64,000 nt of DNA from Christiangramia lutea (GTDB taxonomy: Bacteria > Bacteroidota > Bacteroidia > Flavobacteriales > Flavobacteriaceae). Below are positions 9,201-18,652 of this stretch, one piece after another (position 1 is the stretch's first letter; each line of letters starts with the position of its first letter). The notes under the pieces were generated by a model. That model had not been told where the DNA came from, did no database searches, and saw nothing but the letters and a program-made list of their open reading frames with translations. The DNA is taken from NCBI RefSeq assembly GCF_022489035.1, contig NZ_JAKVTV010000006.1, positions 91,293 to 155,292 on the forward strand, written 5' to 3'. The position numbers and the translations under genes are program-made.

Positions 9201-11414
9201 ATGAAATTCCCTAAAATACTTGTTGCTTTTATTCTGGCAACAACTTCCGTGCTTACGGCACAAAAAAAGGAAGTCAGTCTCGAAGAAATATGGAGCGGGA
9301 CCTTTAGACAAGAAAGACTTCAATCCCTACAATCTTTAAACAATGGCGAGGAATATGTGGTTTTAAACCGCGATCGCGAATCGGGGAACACAACCATAGA
9401 TGTCTATAGTTATAAAACTGGTAAGAAGACCAGAACTTTGGTGAATAGTGCAGATCTGGAAGGTATCGATTCTTTCCAGGGATTTAAATTTAGTGAAAAT
9501 GAAGGAAAAGTACTATTATCAACCGAGGTTGAACCTATCTATCGCAGATCTTCAAAAGAGATCTTTTATGTTCACGATCTAAGCTCAAAAAACCTGGTGA
9601 AGGTGAGTAAAGATAAGATACAGGAAGCTTCATTTTCTCCAGATGCTTCAAAAGTGGCTTATGTTTTTGAAAACAATATTTATATTCTTGACCTTAAAAC
9701 TCAGGAAAGAAGCCAAATCACTAATGATGGAGAGATAAATAGTATTATCAACGGTATCACCGACTGGGTTTATGAGGAGGAATTTTCTTTTGTAAAGGCT
9801 TTTGAATGGAATCCAACAGGTGAAAAGATCGCTTATTTGAAATTTGACGAATCTGAGGTTCCAGAATTTTCCATGGATATGTTCGGAAAGGACCTTTATC
9901 CAAGTCAGCATGTGTTTAAATATCCTAAAGCTGGTGAAGCAAATTCTAAGGTAAGCCTTCATATCTATGATCTAGACAAGGAAACTTCAAGTGAAATCGA
10001 TCTTGAAGATCAAATAGATGTAGCATCAAAAGATTCGAAGCCGGAGGTTGAATATTCGGATTTTTACATTCCAAGAATTAAATGGTCTGCAGAGCCAATG
10101 ACCTTGAGTGTTCAGGTTCTGAACAGACATCAAAACGATCTGGATCTACTTTTTTTGAACGCAGAGAATAATCAAACCAGTCTTATCCTAAATGAAACCG
10201 ATGAGGCTTATGTAGATATTACCGATAATCTTACTTTTCTTGAAGATAACAGCTTTATCTGGACATCTGAAATGGATGGGTACAATCATATTTACCATTA
10301 TGACGAGGATGGAGAATTGTTAGACCAGGTGACAGAGGGCAACTGGGAAGTGACCAATTATTACGGTTACGATGAGAAATCGAACAGAATATTCTTTCAG
10401 AGTACCGAAAACGGTAGTGTAAATCGTGATGTCTACTCGATAAAACCTAACGGTAACAGTAAAAAGAGGCTTACTGAGAAAGACGGAATGAATTCCGCAG
10501 ATTTCAGTGCAGATTTCACTTATTTCATTAACACTTTTACAAATACCAACACTCCGCCGGTTTACACTTTGCGTAAGGCTAAGGACGGGGAAAAGGTTCG
10601 TGAGATCCTGAATAATAATACTCTTTTAGAGAAAAATAAAGCATATGATTTTTCTCCGAAAGAGCTTTCAACCATCAATATCAATGGGAATGATCTAAAT
10701 ATGTGGATGATCAAACCTACAGACTTTGATAAGACTAAAAAGTATCCATTATTGATGTTCCAGTATTCAGGTCCTGGATCACAGTCTGTTTCCAATTCAT
10801 ATTTCAGCACGAACGATTACTGGTATCAGCTTCTTGCAGATAAAGGTTATATCATTGTATGTGTAGATGGTAGGGGAACCGGATTTAAAGGAGCCGATTT
10901 CAAAAAAGTGACCTACCAGGAACTAGGAAAATTCGAGGTTGAAGACCAGATCGCAGCAGCTAAAAAATTAGGAGAAAGAAATTATATCGATAAAGAGAGA
11001 ATTGGAATTTGGGGATGGAGTTACGGAGGTTTCATGTCTTCAAATGCGATCCTGAAAGGAAACGAAACTTTCTCTATGGCCATTGCTGTAGCACCCGTAA
11101 CAAGCTGGAGATTTTACGATACGGTTTATACTGAAAGGTATATGAGGACTCCACAGGAAAATCCTTCAGGTTACGATGAGAACTCGCCTTTGAACCATGT
11201 TGAGAAACTTAAAGGAGATTATTTATTGATTCATGGAGGAGGAGATGACAATGTTCATGTGCAGAATACCATGAGAATGGTAGAAGAGCTTGTTCAGGCG
11301 AACAAGCAATTCGAATGGGCGATCTATCCAGACAGGAATCATGGTATCTATGGGGGCAATACAAGATTGCATCTATACAACAAGATGACCGATTTTATAC
11401 TTGAAAAACTTTAA
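9201..11414 (+). CDS. Dipeptidyl peptidase IV-type S9 serine peptidase
   Basis: I place the start at 9201 rather than 9171: the 737-residue product then begins with a normal signal peptide (MKFPKILVAFILATTSVLTAQ). Residues about 90-470 form the DPPIV_N beta-propeller, including the WVYEEEF motif with the paired Glu that binds the substrate N-terminus. The C-terminal alpha/beta hydrolase holds the triad Ser607 (GWSYGG), Asp682 (GGGDDNVH) and His714 (RNHGIYGG). The enzyme cuts dipeptides from the N-termini of peptides, usually after Pro or Ala, in the periplasm. Seventeen bases downstream is a POT-family peptide importer, so the pair probably works as dipeptide release followed by uptake. Confidence 0.93.
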   Translation: MKFPKILVAFILATTSVLTAQKKEVSLEEIWSGTFRQERLQSLQSLNNGEEYVVLNRDRESGNTTIDVYSYKTGKKTRTLVNSADLEGIDSFQGFKFSENEGKVLLSTEVEPIYRRSSKEIFYVHDLSSKNLVKVSKDKIQEASFSPDASKVAYVFENNIYILDLKTQERSQITNDGEINSIINGITDWVYEEEFSFVKAFEWNPTGEKIAYLKFDESEVPEFSMDMFGKDLYPSQHVFKYPKAGEANSKVSLHIYDLDKETSSEIDLEDQIDVASKDSKPEVEYSDFYIPRIKWSAEPMTLSVQVLNRHQNDLDLLFLNAENNQTSLILNETDEAYVDITDNLTFLEDNSFIWTSEMDGYNHIYHYDEDGELLDQVTEGNWEVTNYYGYDEKSNRIFFQSTENGSVNRDVYSIKPNGNSKKRLTEKDGMNSADFSADFTYFINTFTNTNTPPVYTLRKAKDGEKVREILNNNTLLEKNKAYDFSPKELSTININGNDLNMWMIKPTDFDKTKKYPLLMFQYSGPGSQSVSNSYFSTNDYWYQLLADKGYIIVCVDGRGTGFKGADFKKVTYQELGKFEVEDQIAAAKKLGERNYIDKERIGIWGWSYGGFMSSNAILKGNETFSMAIAVAPVTSWRFYDTVYTERYMRTPQENPSGYDENSPLNHVEKLKGDYLLIHGGGDDNVHVQNTMRMVEELVQANKQFEWAIYPDRNHGIYGGNTRLHLYNKMTDFILEKL

Positions 11415-11431
11415 TTAAAACTAGATAAGAA

Positions 11432-13012
11432 ATGGAATTTAGATTCGGAGGTTCTGAATATAATCAAAGGACCGTCTTAGGGCATCCTTCAGGTTTATTT
11501 GTACTATTTTTCACCGAGATGTGGGAGCGTTTTTCCTATTACGGAATGCGTGCACTTTTAGTGCTTTTCCTTACTGCTTCTTTAATGGATGAAGGTGGAT
11601 GGGGCTGGCCCAGGGAAGATGCCTTAGTGCTATACGGTTGGTACACAGGACTGGTTTATATTACTCCAATTTTTGGTGGCCTTATAGCCGATAAAATCAT
11701 GGGATATAGAAATGCAGTTGTTTGGGGTGCCTTATTGATGACCCTTGGACACGCATCTATGGCCTTGGAAGGTTTTACCAATATTTTCTTTTATCTGGGG
11801 CTATTACTTTTAATTCTTGGTAATGGTTTATTCAAGCCGAATATTTCTTCAATTGTAGGACAGTTATATAAAACCAACGGAAAAGAAAAAGATGCTGGTT
11901 ATACCATTTTCTATATGGGAATTAATGCCGGGGCGTTCCTTGGAATTCTTCTTTGTGGGTACATTGGTGAAAAAGTAGGATGGCATTATGGATTTGGTCT
12001 TGCCGGGGTATTCATGTTCCTTGGAATGTTACAATTCTATTTTGGTCAGAAATTATTTGGTGAAATAGGATTGAATCCAAAAGAAGCTGAGGCCTTCAAA
12101 CACGGTGTCGCTACAGGAGACGAAAAGATCGAAGAAGAGAAGGAAGAGGAAGTTTCAGCATCTGTACAAAGGGATAGACTAATCGTAATTGGATTCTTTG
12201 CATTCTTTACCATATTCTTCTGGTGGGCATTTGAGCAGGCTGGTGGTTCTATGACCATCTTTGCTGCAGATTACACAGATAGAGTTCTGGTTGGAAGTGA
12301 GGCGATGACATTTAAAATCATAAATGCCGTAATTACAATCGTGCCTATGGTTGTGATCACCTGGGTTCTGGCAATGTTGTTCAAAAACATTTTTAGCGCT
12401 TACGCCAAATCGAATATTTTCCTGGGATTGAGTTTTGTTATCATATGGGGAATTGTGATCTGGATGCTTTATAGAGAATTTTTAGCTGATGCTACTGAAG
12501 TACCTGCTTCCTGGTTCTCTGTATTGAACTCATTATTTATTATTCTTTTCGCTCCGGTATTCTCTAAGATCTGGCAAAGTAGGTTTAACCCATCGGGCCC
12601 TGTAAAATTTGCTATCGGACTTGGATTGCTAGGTATTGGTTTTGGAGCATTGGCATATGGAGCTTATGGAATCCCTCAGGGAGCTCAAACTGCATCTGTA
12701 AGTATGATCTGGTTAGTGTTGGCATATTTATTCCATACACTAGGAGAGCTTTGTGTTAGCCCGGTAGGATTATCTTATATCAGTAAGCTTTCACCTGCAA
12801 GATTGGTAGGATTAATGTTTGGAGTTTGGTTTATGGCAAACTTCATAGCCAATCTTTTAGCTGGTGTAACCGGAAGTTATATCGATACTATTACTGAGAA
12901 CTACTCTATGACCACATTCTTCCTGATCTTTACCTTGGTGCCAATAGGTGCTGCTTTGATCATGCTTTTGTTGAGCAGGATGCTTGTGAAAAAGATGCAT
13001 GGAATATCTTAG
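11432..13012 (+). CDS. POT/PTR2-family proton-dependent oligopeptide transporter
   Basis: The 526-residue, highly hydrophobic protein shows the POT family signature near its N-terminus (EMWERFSYYGMRALL) and the second signature region around GNGLFKPNISSIVGQLY and FYMGINAGAF. About 14 membrane segments are expected, with a charged cytosolic loop near residues 210-245. The family imports di- and tripeptides with protons across the inner membrane. It follows the DPP-IV gene by 17 bases and is closed by a strong terminator, so the two are very likely one transcript. Confidence 0.93.
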   Translation: MEFRFGGSEYNQRTVLGHPSGLFVLFFTEMWERFSYYGMRALLVLFLTASLMDEGGWGWPREDALVLYGWYTGLVYITPIFGGLIADKIMGYRNAVVWGALLMTLGHASMALEGFTNIFFYLGLLLLILGNGLFKPNISSIVGQLYKTNGKEKDAGYTIFYMGINAGAFLGILLCGYIGEKVGWHYGFGLAGVFMFLGMLQFYFGQKLFGEIGLNPKEAEAFKHGVATGDEKIEEEKEEEVSASVQRDRLIVIGFFAFFTIFFWWAFEQAGGSMTIFAADYTDRVLVGSEAMTFKIINAVITIVPMVVITWVLAMLFKNIFSAYAKSNIFLGLSFVIIWGIVIWMLYREFLADATEVPASWFSVLNSLFIILFAPVFSKIWQSRFNPSGPVKFAIGLGLLGIGFGALAYGAYGIPQGAQTASVSMIWLVLAYLFHTLGELCVSPVGLSYISKLSPARLVGLMFGVWFMANFIANLLAGVTGSYIDTITENYSMTTFFLIFTLVPIGAALIMLLLSRMLVKKMHGIS

Positions 13013-13034
13013 AAATATAAATTTTCAACAAAAA

Positions 13035-13059
13035 AACGTTCCTATAAATTAGGAACGTT
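13035..13059 (+). terminator. Terminator after the peptide transporter
   Basis: A perfect 10-base stem (AACGTTCCTA / TAGGAACGTT) with a 5-base loop followed by a T run, preceded by an A run. Confidence 0.9.
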
Positions 13060-13092
13060 TTTTGTTTGACCTGTTTTAGTTAAATTTAGATT

Positions 13093-13635
13093 ATGAAAAA
13101 ATTACTCTTTTTTGCCGTTTTATTTTTATGTGTTTCAGCTCTGAAGGCTCAGGAAATTCAGTGGATGAGCATGAACGAAGCACTGGCGGCTCAAAAAGAA
13201 AAACCAAAGAAAATATTTGTTGATGCTTATACAGATTGGTGCGGACCTTGTAAAATGCTGGATAAAAATACATTTTCCAATAAGCATGTGGCAGCATATA
13301 TCAATAAGCACTTCTATGCCGTAAAATTCAATGCAGAAGGTGACGAGGTAATCTATTTTAAAGATAAAGTTTTTAAAAATCCAGGTTATGATCCTGAAAA
13401 GAAAGGTCGGAACGCTGTACATCAATTCACCCAGGCCATGGGTGTCTCCGCATATCCAACAATGGTATTCTTTGATGAGAACGGTGGATTTCTTTCTCCT
13501 GTTAAAGGATATTTAACTCCGGAAAAACTGGAAATTTTTCTCAAGATCTTTGCCACCGATGACTATAAGAATGTAAAGACAGAAGATGAGTGGAAGAAGT
13601 ACCAGGAAGAATTTGAAGGAACTTTCTCCAGTTAG
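13093..13635 (+). CDS. Exported thioredoxin-like protein
   Basis: The 180-residue protein has a cleavable signal peptide (residues 1-20, ending SALKAQ) and a thioredoxin fold with the redox motif CGPC at 50-53 inside TDWCGPCKM. The later cis-Pro segment (VSAYPTMVFFDENG) is also present. An insertion between the active site and the cis-Pro, which includes Lys/Asp-rich residues, fits the thioredoxin_7/DUF255-like exported forms common in Bacteroidota. Probable role: reduction or exchange of disulfides in the periplasm. The partner is unknown. It lies alone, convergent with comEC. Confidence 0.88.
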   Translation: MKKLLFFAVLFLCVSALKAQEIQWMSMNEALAAQKEKPKKIFVDAYTDWCGPCKMLDKNTFSNKHVAAYINKHFYAVKFNAEGDEVIYFKDKVFKNPGYDPEKKGRNAVHQFTQAMGVSAYPTMVFFDENGGFLSPVKGYLTPEKLEIFLKIFATDDYKNVKTEDEWKKYQEEFEGTFSS

Positions 13636-13646
13636 GCAGATTTAAT

Positions 13647-15683
13647 CTATTTATTTATAAAGTATGATCCCTTTTCACCGGTATAGTGGAAAGGGATTTT
13701 TTTGTTTTTAGCTGTAATTCTCCAGCGAGAGATATAGTTTCTATAGTTGCTTCCATCTACCACAAGCTGTTGCGGAGAAAATTTTAATAATAACCGGTCG
13801 AGGTTAATTTTTGGTGAATTTCTCAGTATAACTAGGTCTGGCTGGAAATTATTCAGGTCATAATTCATTGCTGAATCCAGAACCAGGATTAATTTATTAT
13901 CCATTTTCATGATCTTGGGGATCTTTTCAGTTTTTATTTTTTCGATATTCCGTTCCCTGATATAATCTGAAATTAATTTATTTTCGATTTTTTTATCGGC
14001 ATAAACGATTAAATGCTCTGTTCCCTTTTGGACGATTACGGAGTTTTTTGATGCATGAAAAACCACCGATTCATTTTCGGGAATCGTCCATCTTCCATAA
14101 AGGCTTGAAGTCTGAAAAAGGATTACCGCAACCAGGAATTTAACAAGACCCTTGAAATCCGGTTTACGAGATAAAAGTATAAATGTTAGGATTATGAGGT
14201 AAAGGGCAAGAGTTTGAAGATGACTCATTTTAATCTCTGTAAAAACCAGTGAATCTATTTGCGCAATCCATTCAATAGAGTAGTTCATGGAATTAAGAAG
14301 GAATTCGTAGAGGTGTGCCAGAATAACTGGGAGTAAATTAAAATAGGCAAGAATGATCACAAGAATTCCAGTTGCAAGAACAAGGCCCAGGAATGGAATC
14401 AAAATAAGGTTGCTTACCAGGAACATTCCGGGGAATTGATGAAAATAAAAGAGGCTTAACGGGATCACTCCAATTTGTGCAGCCAGGCTCACTGTAGTTA
14501 GTTTCCAGAAATAATCAAGGAACCTGGTTTTGGTACTGAACAGGCCATAAATCATGGGTTGAAAAATAACAATGCTAAATACAGCCAGGTAACTTAGCTG
14601 AAAACCAACCTGAAAAATATAATAAGGATTGATGAGTAGTAAAAAGAACAGTGATAGGAAAAGGCTGTTAAGACTGCTCGTCTTTCTTTTTAGTTGCAAT
14701 CCTATGGCCAGAAATGAGAACATACAAACCGCTCTTACCACAGATGAGCTTAAACCTGTGAGAAATGCAAAGCTCCATAACAGCAAGATTATTAAAGCAG
14801 GTTTTATAAACCTTGCTATTTTTAATGAATCTAGGGGTTTGAAAAGAAAATTCAGGATCAGCAGTAATATCCCTATATGAAGGCCAGAAATAGCCAGAAT
14901 ATGTATAGCCCCCGCAGCAGCATAATTTTTATAAATTTCATTATTTAAGTCGCGACGCTGACCTAAAATTAGTGCCTGGAAAACTGCCAGTTCATTTTGT
15001 TCAAAATCATATCTTTTTAGATTCGAAATTAGTCTTTCTCTGAAACTCCAGGCCTGTTCTTTGATGCTGGTTTCATGGCCAATTAGAAGAACCTGTGCAG
15101 AATTCAGATTCATTTGCCTTTCTATCTGCAGGTGTTTTAAATATTCCTTGTAGCTAAATTGGAAAGGATTTAAAGGTGCTTTGATAATTTCAGGAGACCA
15201 TGGAGCTAAAATCCTTGATCCCGGCTTTAGCGCTGATGCTTTTAGCGAATCGGGCGGTAAGTTTAAAAGTATCTTCCCCTTTATTTTTCTTTTTTGACTT
15301 TTTTCGAAAAGGATTTCAGTTTCAAGAATGAATCTTTGCGAATAGGGAGTAGGTTTCAATTCTTCTGTTATAGTTCCACTAACCAGCAAACTATCGGTTG
15401 GCTCTAAATTTTGGTTAATATAATGTCCTGACTGATTTTCAGGAATACTGAAATAAGCGCTGCTAAATCCAATATAAAGTACTAGGGAGAAGGTGGCAAA
15501 ACCAAAGAGGGCGTCTGGGAACAGGCTTCTTCCGGCGCGGTAATACGCAAAAAGAAAAAACAACAAGATTACTACACCAGATGCCAGGATAATTTGCAGG
15601 CTTAAATGGATATAGAAAGCCAGAAGTATACCTGCTATCAAATAAACAGATAGGCGTAAAAAAATGAATTGAAAGTTTTTCAC
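13647..15683 (-). CDS. ComEC/Rec2-family DNA uptake channel protein
   Basis: The 678-residue protein begins with three hydrophobic segments (residues 1-65), continues with an exposed DUF4131-like region (about 70-215), and then has a long multi-helix Competence domain (about 220-510) that includes AGAIHILAISGLHIGILL, the best family motif. The C-terminal 160 residues are soluble and lack a visible HxHxDH metallo-beta-lactamase motif, unlike the longer Gram-positive ComEC; this shorter form is usual in Bacteroidota. ComEC carries single-stranded DNA across the inner membrane in natural transformation. It ends the surE-lpxB-NlpC run, 33 bases after the NlpC gene. Confidence 0.9.
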   Translation of the reverse strand: MKNFQFIFLRLSVYLIAGILLAFYIHLSLQIILASGVVILLFFLFAYYRAGRSLFPDALFGFATFSLVLYIGFSSAYFSIPENQSGHYINQNLEPTDSLLVSGTITEELKPTPYSQRFILETEILFEKSQKRKIKGKILLNLPPDSLKASALKPGSRILAPWSPEIIKAPLNPFQFSYKEYLKHLQIERQMNLNSAQVLLIGHETSIKEQAWSFRERLISNLKRYDFEQNELAVFQALILGQRRDLNNEIYKNYAAAGAIHILAISGLHIGILLLILNFLFKPLDSLKIARFIKPALIILLLWSFAFLTGLSSSVVRAVCMFSFLAIGLQLKRKTSSLNSLFLSLFFLLLINPYYIFQVGFQLSYLAVFSIVIFQPMIYGLFSTKTRFLDYFWKLTTVSLAAQIGVIPLSLFYFHQFPGMFLVSNLILIPFLGLVLATGILVIILAYFNLLPVILAHLYEFLLNSMNYSIEWIAQIDSLVFTEIKMSHLQTLALYLIILTFILLSRKPDFKGLVKFLVAVILFQTSSLYGRWTIPENESVVFHASKNSVIVQKGTEHLIVYADKKIENKLISDYIRERNIEKIKTEKIPKIMKMDNKLILVLDSAMNYDLNNFQPDLVILRNSPKINLDRLLLKFSPQQLVVDGSNYRNYISRWRITAKNKKIPFHYTGEKGSYFINK

Positions 15684-15716
15684 CCGGGTGATTTACTTTC
15701 AAAAGGTAATTAAAAA

Positions 15717-16268
15717 TCAGATAATCCTTCTGGCCATTACAAAATTATTATACCAGTAAGATTCTGATAGAGAGGAGATAATTACTCCTCTGGAAGTAGA
15801 GGAATGTATAAAATAAATACCATCTTCATTGACTTCAACCACGAGCCCGACGTGATTAATGACCTTGCGATTTTTGTTAGTTTCAAAAAATAGTAGATCT
15901 CCAACATTCACTTCCTTTAGATATAAACGTTTTCCCTTGAGGGACATATCACGAGAAGTTCTAGGTAAAGAAATACCTTCCTCCTGGAAAGAAACATAGA
16001 TGAGGCCAGAGCAGTCCATGCCTTTCTTATCTGTACCACCATATTTGTAGCGGGTACCTTCAAATTTTTTAGCCGTTCGAACTACTTTAAGAGCAGTTCT
16101 ATTTTCTGGTTCAGCTTCGGGATTTCGATCATAATTTGGTACCGCCATTTCGGTTTCTCTATATTCTTCTTTGGTCGTGATAACTCTATTCCTTGAAGAC
16201 CCGCAGGAAGTTATAAAAACTCCAAGAAGAATATAGATCGATATATTGAGTAATTTTTTCATTTTCAT
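15717..16268 (-). CDS. NlpC/P60 (C40) peptidase lipoprotein
   Basis: The 183-residue protein has a lipoprotein signal with lipobox ITSC (Cys22) and a C-terminal NlpC/P60 domain (about 60-183). The predicted catalytic residues are Cys86 (MDCSGL), His139 (INHVGL) and His155 (FIHSS). The family cuts gamma-D-glutamyl-diamino acid bonds in cell-wall stem peptides. The start could also be the Met two codons later (16262); both give a valid lipoprotein signal. It starts one base after the lpxB stop codon, so the genes are co-transcribed. Confidence 0.9.
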   Translation of the reverse strand: MKMKKLLNISIYILLGVFITSCGSSRNRVITTKEEYRETEMAVPNYDRNPEAEPENRTALKVVRTAKKFEGTRYKYGGTDKKGMDCSGLIYVSFQEEGISLPRTSRDMSLKGKRLYLKEVNVGDLLFFETNKNRKVINHVGLVVEVNEDGIYFIHSSTSRGVIISSLSESYWYNNFVMARRII

Positions 16269-16269
16269 G

Positions 16270-17385
16270 TTAACCAGAAATTTTGTCGAAAATTAACTCA
16301 GCAGTATTCTTACTGGCTCCTTTTCCTCCCAGTTTTTTTTCTAATTCATGATAATCGGAAAAAATCCTTTTACGGTTTTCAGGATCGAGGATCTTTTTTA
16401 ATTCAGTTTTAAGGTTCGCTGAATTAAAGTCATTCTGGATCAATTCTTTCACTACTTCCCGGTTCATAATGAGGTTTACCAGGGATATATAATCCAGGTT
16501 GATAATGCGTTTGGCGATATGATAGGAAATATAGCTGCCCTTATAGCAGACAACTTCAGGTACCTTGAACAAAGCAGTTTCCAGTGTTGCGGTTCCAGAA
16601 GTGACCAAAGCGGCATGGGCAATTCCTAAAATATCATAAGTTTTGTTCATGATTAACCTGATGTTGGACTTCTTCATGAATTCCTGGTAAAATTCTTCAT
16701 CCTGACTTGGAGCTCCGGCAATTACGAACTGGTGTTCTTCAAATTCTGAAGTAATACTAAGCATGACCTTCAGCATTTTTTCGATCTCCTGTTTTCGGCT
16801 ACCGGGTAACAACGCAATTACCGGGCGCTGATCCAGGCCATGGTTTCTTTTGAACAAGTCTACATCTACAGGAGGTTTATTATCTATAGCATCCAATAGA
16901 GGGTGACCTACAAAGTGAACCGGGAAATCGTGTTTTGTAGTGTAGAAATCCTTTTCAAATGGCAGGATGACATACATCTCATCTACATCCCTTTTGATCT
17001 TTTTAATCCGGTTTTCCTTCCAGGCCCAGATCTGCGGAGAGATATAATAATGGGTTTTAAAGCCTTCTTTTCTGGCCCATTCTGCAATACGCATATTGAA
17101 GCCGGGGTAATCGATGAAAATGATCACATCCGGGTTATATTCCGAAATATCCTGTTTGCAAAAACTGATATTCTTAAAGATGGTTCTTAGGTTCATGATC
17201 ACCTCAGAAAACCCCATAAAAGCGAGTTCGCGATAATGTTTTACCAGGGTGCCACCTTGCTTTTCCATGAGATCACCACCCCAAAATCGAAATTCAGCAT
17301 TTTGATCTACCTCTTTCAGGGCCTTCATCAAATTGGAGGCATGGAGATCTCCTGAAGCTTCACCGGCGATGATGTAATATTTCAT
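16270..17385 (-). CDS. lpxB: Lipid-A-disaccharide synthase
   Basis: The 371-residue protein matches LpxB (GT19) over its full length: MKYYIIAGEASGDLHA at the N-terminus, IDYPGFNMRIA and YISPQIWAWKE in the middle, ALLPGSRKQEI at about 193-203 and VTSGTATLETAL at about 262-273. It joins UDP-diacylglucosamine and lipid X to make the lipid A disaccharide at the inner membrane. Its neighbours are surE and a small membrane gene upstream, and a cell-wall peptidase downstream. The LptC gene earlier in the window acts later in the same LPS route. Confidence 0.96.
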   Translation of the reverse strand: MKYYIIAGEASGDLHASNLMKALKEVDQNAEFRFWGGDLMEKQGGTLVKHYRELAFMGFSEVIMNLRTIFKNISFCKQDISEYNPDVIIFIDYPGFNMRIAEWARKEGFKTHYYISPQIWAWKENRIKKIKRDVDEMYVILPFEKDFYTTKHDFPVHFVGHPLLDAIDNKPPVDVDLFKRNHGLDQRPVIALLPGSRKQEIEKMLKVMLSITSEFEEHQFVIAGAPSQDEEFYQEFMKKSNIRLIMNKTYDILGIAHAALVTSGTATLETALFKVPEVVCYKGSYISYHIAKRIINLDYISLVNLIMNREVVKELIQNDFNSANLKTELKKILDPENRKRIFSDYHELEKKLGGKGASKNTAELIFDKISG

Positions 17386-17468
17386 TCTTTTATTTTTTCG
17401 GTTGTTCTATTTCCAAAAACTGAAATAAAAAGGTCCTCCAATTTTAAACGCCTCAAACGGGCTTTCAA

Positions 17469-17750
17469 TTATATGAATTTATAGATCGCAATCGCGACCG
17501 CCACGCTAACCGTTGCGAGTAACACTCCGCGAGCATGATAATTTTGTTTTTTCTTCAGAAATACAAAAAATGGAAGAAAATTCAGGACTGCTCCAAGAGC
17601 GATGATCTTACCTAAATAATCATTTGCAATGGCATTTTTTAAGGTTGTATCTATATCTGCCTGGGAAAATAAAGTAATATATAGCATTACCCCTGCAATA
17701 TTAGCCGCAATGCCAGTTAGAAATCCTGTGAGTAAATTCTGTTTAATCAT
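17469..17750 (-). CDS. Small three-helix membrane protein
   Basis: A 93-residue protein with three hydrophobic segments (about residues 6-28, 48-65 and 73-92) and a basic loop KKKQNYHARG. Its start overlaps the end of surE by 8 bases and lpxB follows after 83 bases, so it sits within an operon. No named family is recognised. The tight coupling with surE suggests a conserved gene, possibly of the lipid A or envelope pathway, but no function can be given. Confidence 0.75.
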   Translation of the reverse strand: MIKQNLLTGFLTGIAANIAGVMLYITLFSQADIDTTLKNAIANDYLGKIIALGAVLNFLPFFVFLKKKQNYHARGVLLATVSVAVAIAIYKFI

Positions 17751-18525
17751 TAAGAGGCCAGCTACTTAAGTCTTTGATGAAATGATGGGCAGTTAGGTCG
17801 AACTGTACAGGAACCACAGATACATAACCTTCTTCCAGGGCTCTTTCGTCGGTATCTTCACCTTCATCTTTATTTACGAAAGTACCGGTTAACCAGTAAT
17901 ATTCGCGACCCTGTGGATTGGTTCTTTTATCGAATTCCTCCTCCCAGTGCGCATTTGCCTGCCTGCAAATTTTTATACCTTTGATATCCTTCTCTTTAAG
18001 TTTAGGGAAATTCACGTTTAGAACCACACCTTTAGGAAGGCCATTTTTCAGCACATTCCGTGTAATAGCTTTAACGAATTTTCTCGTCGGTTCGAAGTCG
18101 GCATTAAGTGAATAATCCAAAAGTGAAAATCCAATGGCAGGAATACCCTCAATACCGGCCTCAACGGCAGCACTCATGGTTCCAGAGTAGATGACGTTAA
18201 TAGAAGAATTCGAACCATGGTTAATTCCGCTTACACAAAGATCAGGCTTGCGATGCAGGATTTCCTGTGTGGCAATTTTCACACAGTCAGCCGGGGTGCC
18301 AGAACAACTATATTCTTTATGCTTATAAGACTCTTTGATGGTAACCTGTTCGCAAAAAAGAGTGTCACTAATAGTGATGGCGTGACCCATTCCGCTTTGG
18401 GGACTATCCGGGGCTACAACTATCACGTCTCCCAGTTCTTTCATTACCTCAACGAGGGTTCTAATTCCGGGTGCGGTAATCCCGTCATCGTTGGTCACCA
18501 GGATCAATGGTTTTTTCTTATTCAT
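17743..18525 (-). CDS. surE: 5'/3'-nucleotidase SurE
   Basis: The 260-residue protein matches SurE: ILVTNDDGITAPGI at the N-terminus with the two metal-binding Asp, VVAPDSPQSGMGHAIT around residue 38-53, SGTPADCV and SGINHGSN with the metal-binding Asn, and YSGTMSAAVEAGIEG. SurE is a metal-dependent phosphatase acting on nucleoside monophosphates and is linked to stationary-phase survival. It is the first gene of the minus-strand run surE, small membrane gene, lpxB, NlpC and comEC, and is divergent from the Tsp-like protease. Confidence 0.96.
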   Translation of the reverse strand: MNKKKPLILVTNDDGITAPGIRTLVEVMKELGDVIVVAPDSPQSGMGHAITISDTLFCEQVTIKESYKHKEYSCSGTPADCVKIATQEILHRKPDLCVSGINHGSNSSINVIYSGTMSAAVEAGIEGIPAIGFSLLDYSLNADFEPTRKFVKAITRNVLKNGLPKGVVLNVNFPKLKEKDIKGIKICRQANAHWEEEFDKRTNPQGREYYWLTGTFVNKDEGEDTDERALEEGYVSVVPVQFDLTAHHFIKDLSSWPLND

Positions 18526-18652
18526 GCATTAGTATTTGGTTTTGCTAAAATAAGAATTTAAATAAGGAAAGCTTATATTAGTGGTGTTACAAATTGATGG
18601 CTGTAATTTACCTTATTGGCACAATTTTTACTATAATATTGGTAACCAAACG

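Noticed and set aside
13647..15683. comEC regarded as truncated because it lacks a metallo-beta-lactamase domain
   Set aside because: The protein has intact ends and the shorter form is usual in Bacteroidota, so it is not a broken gene.
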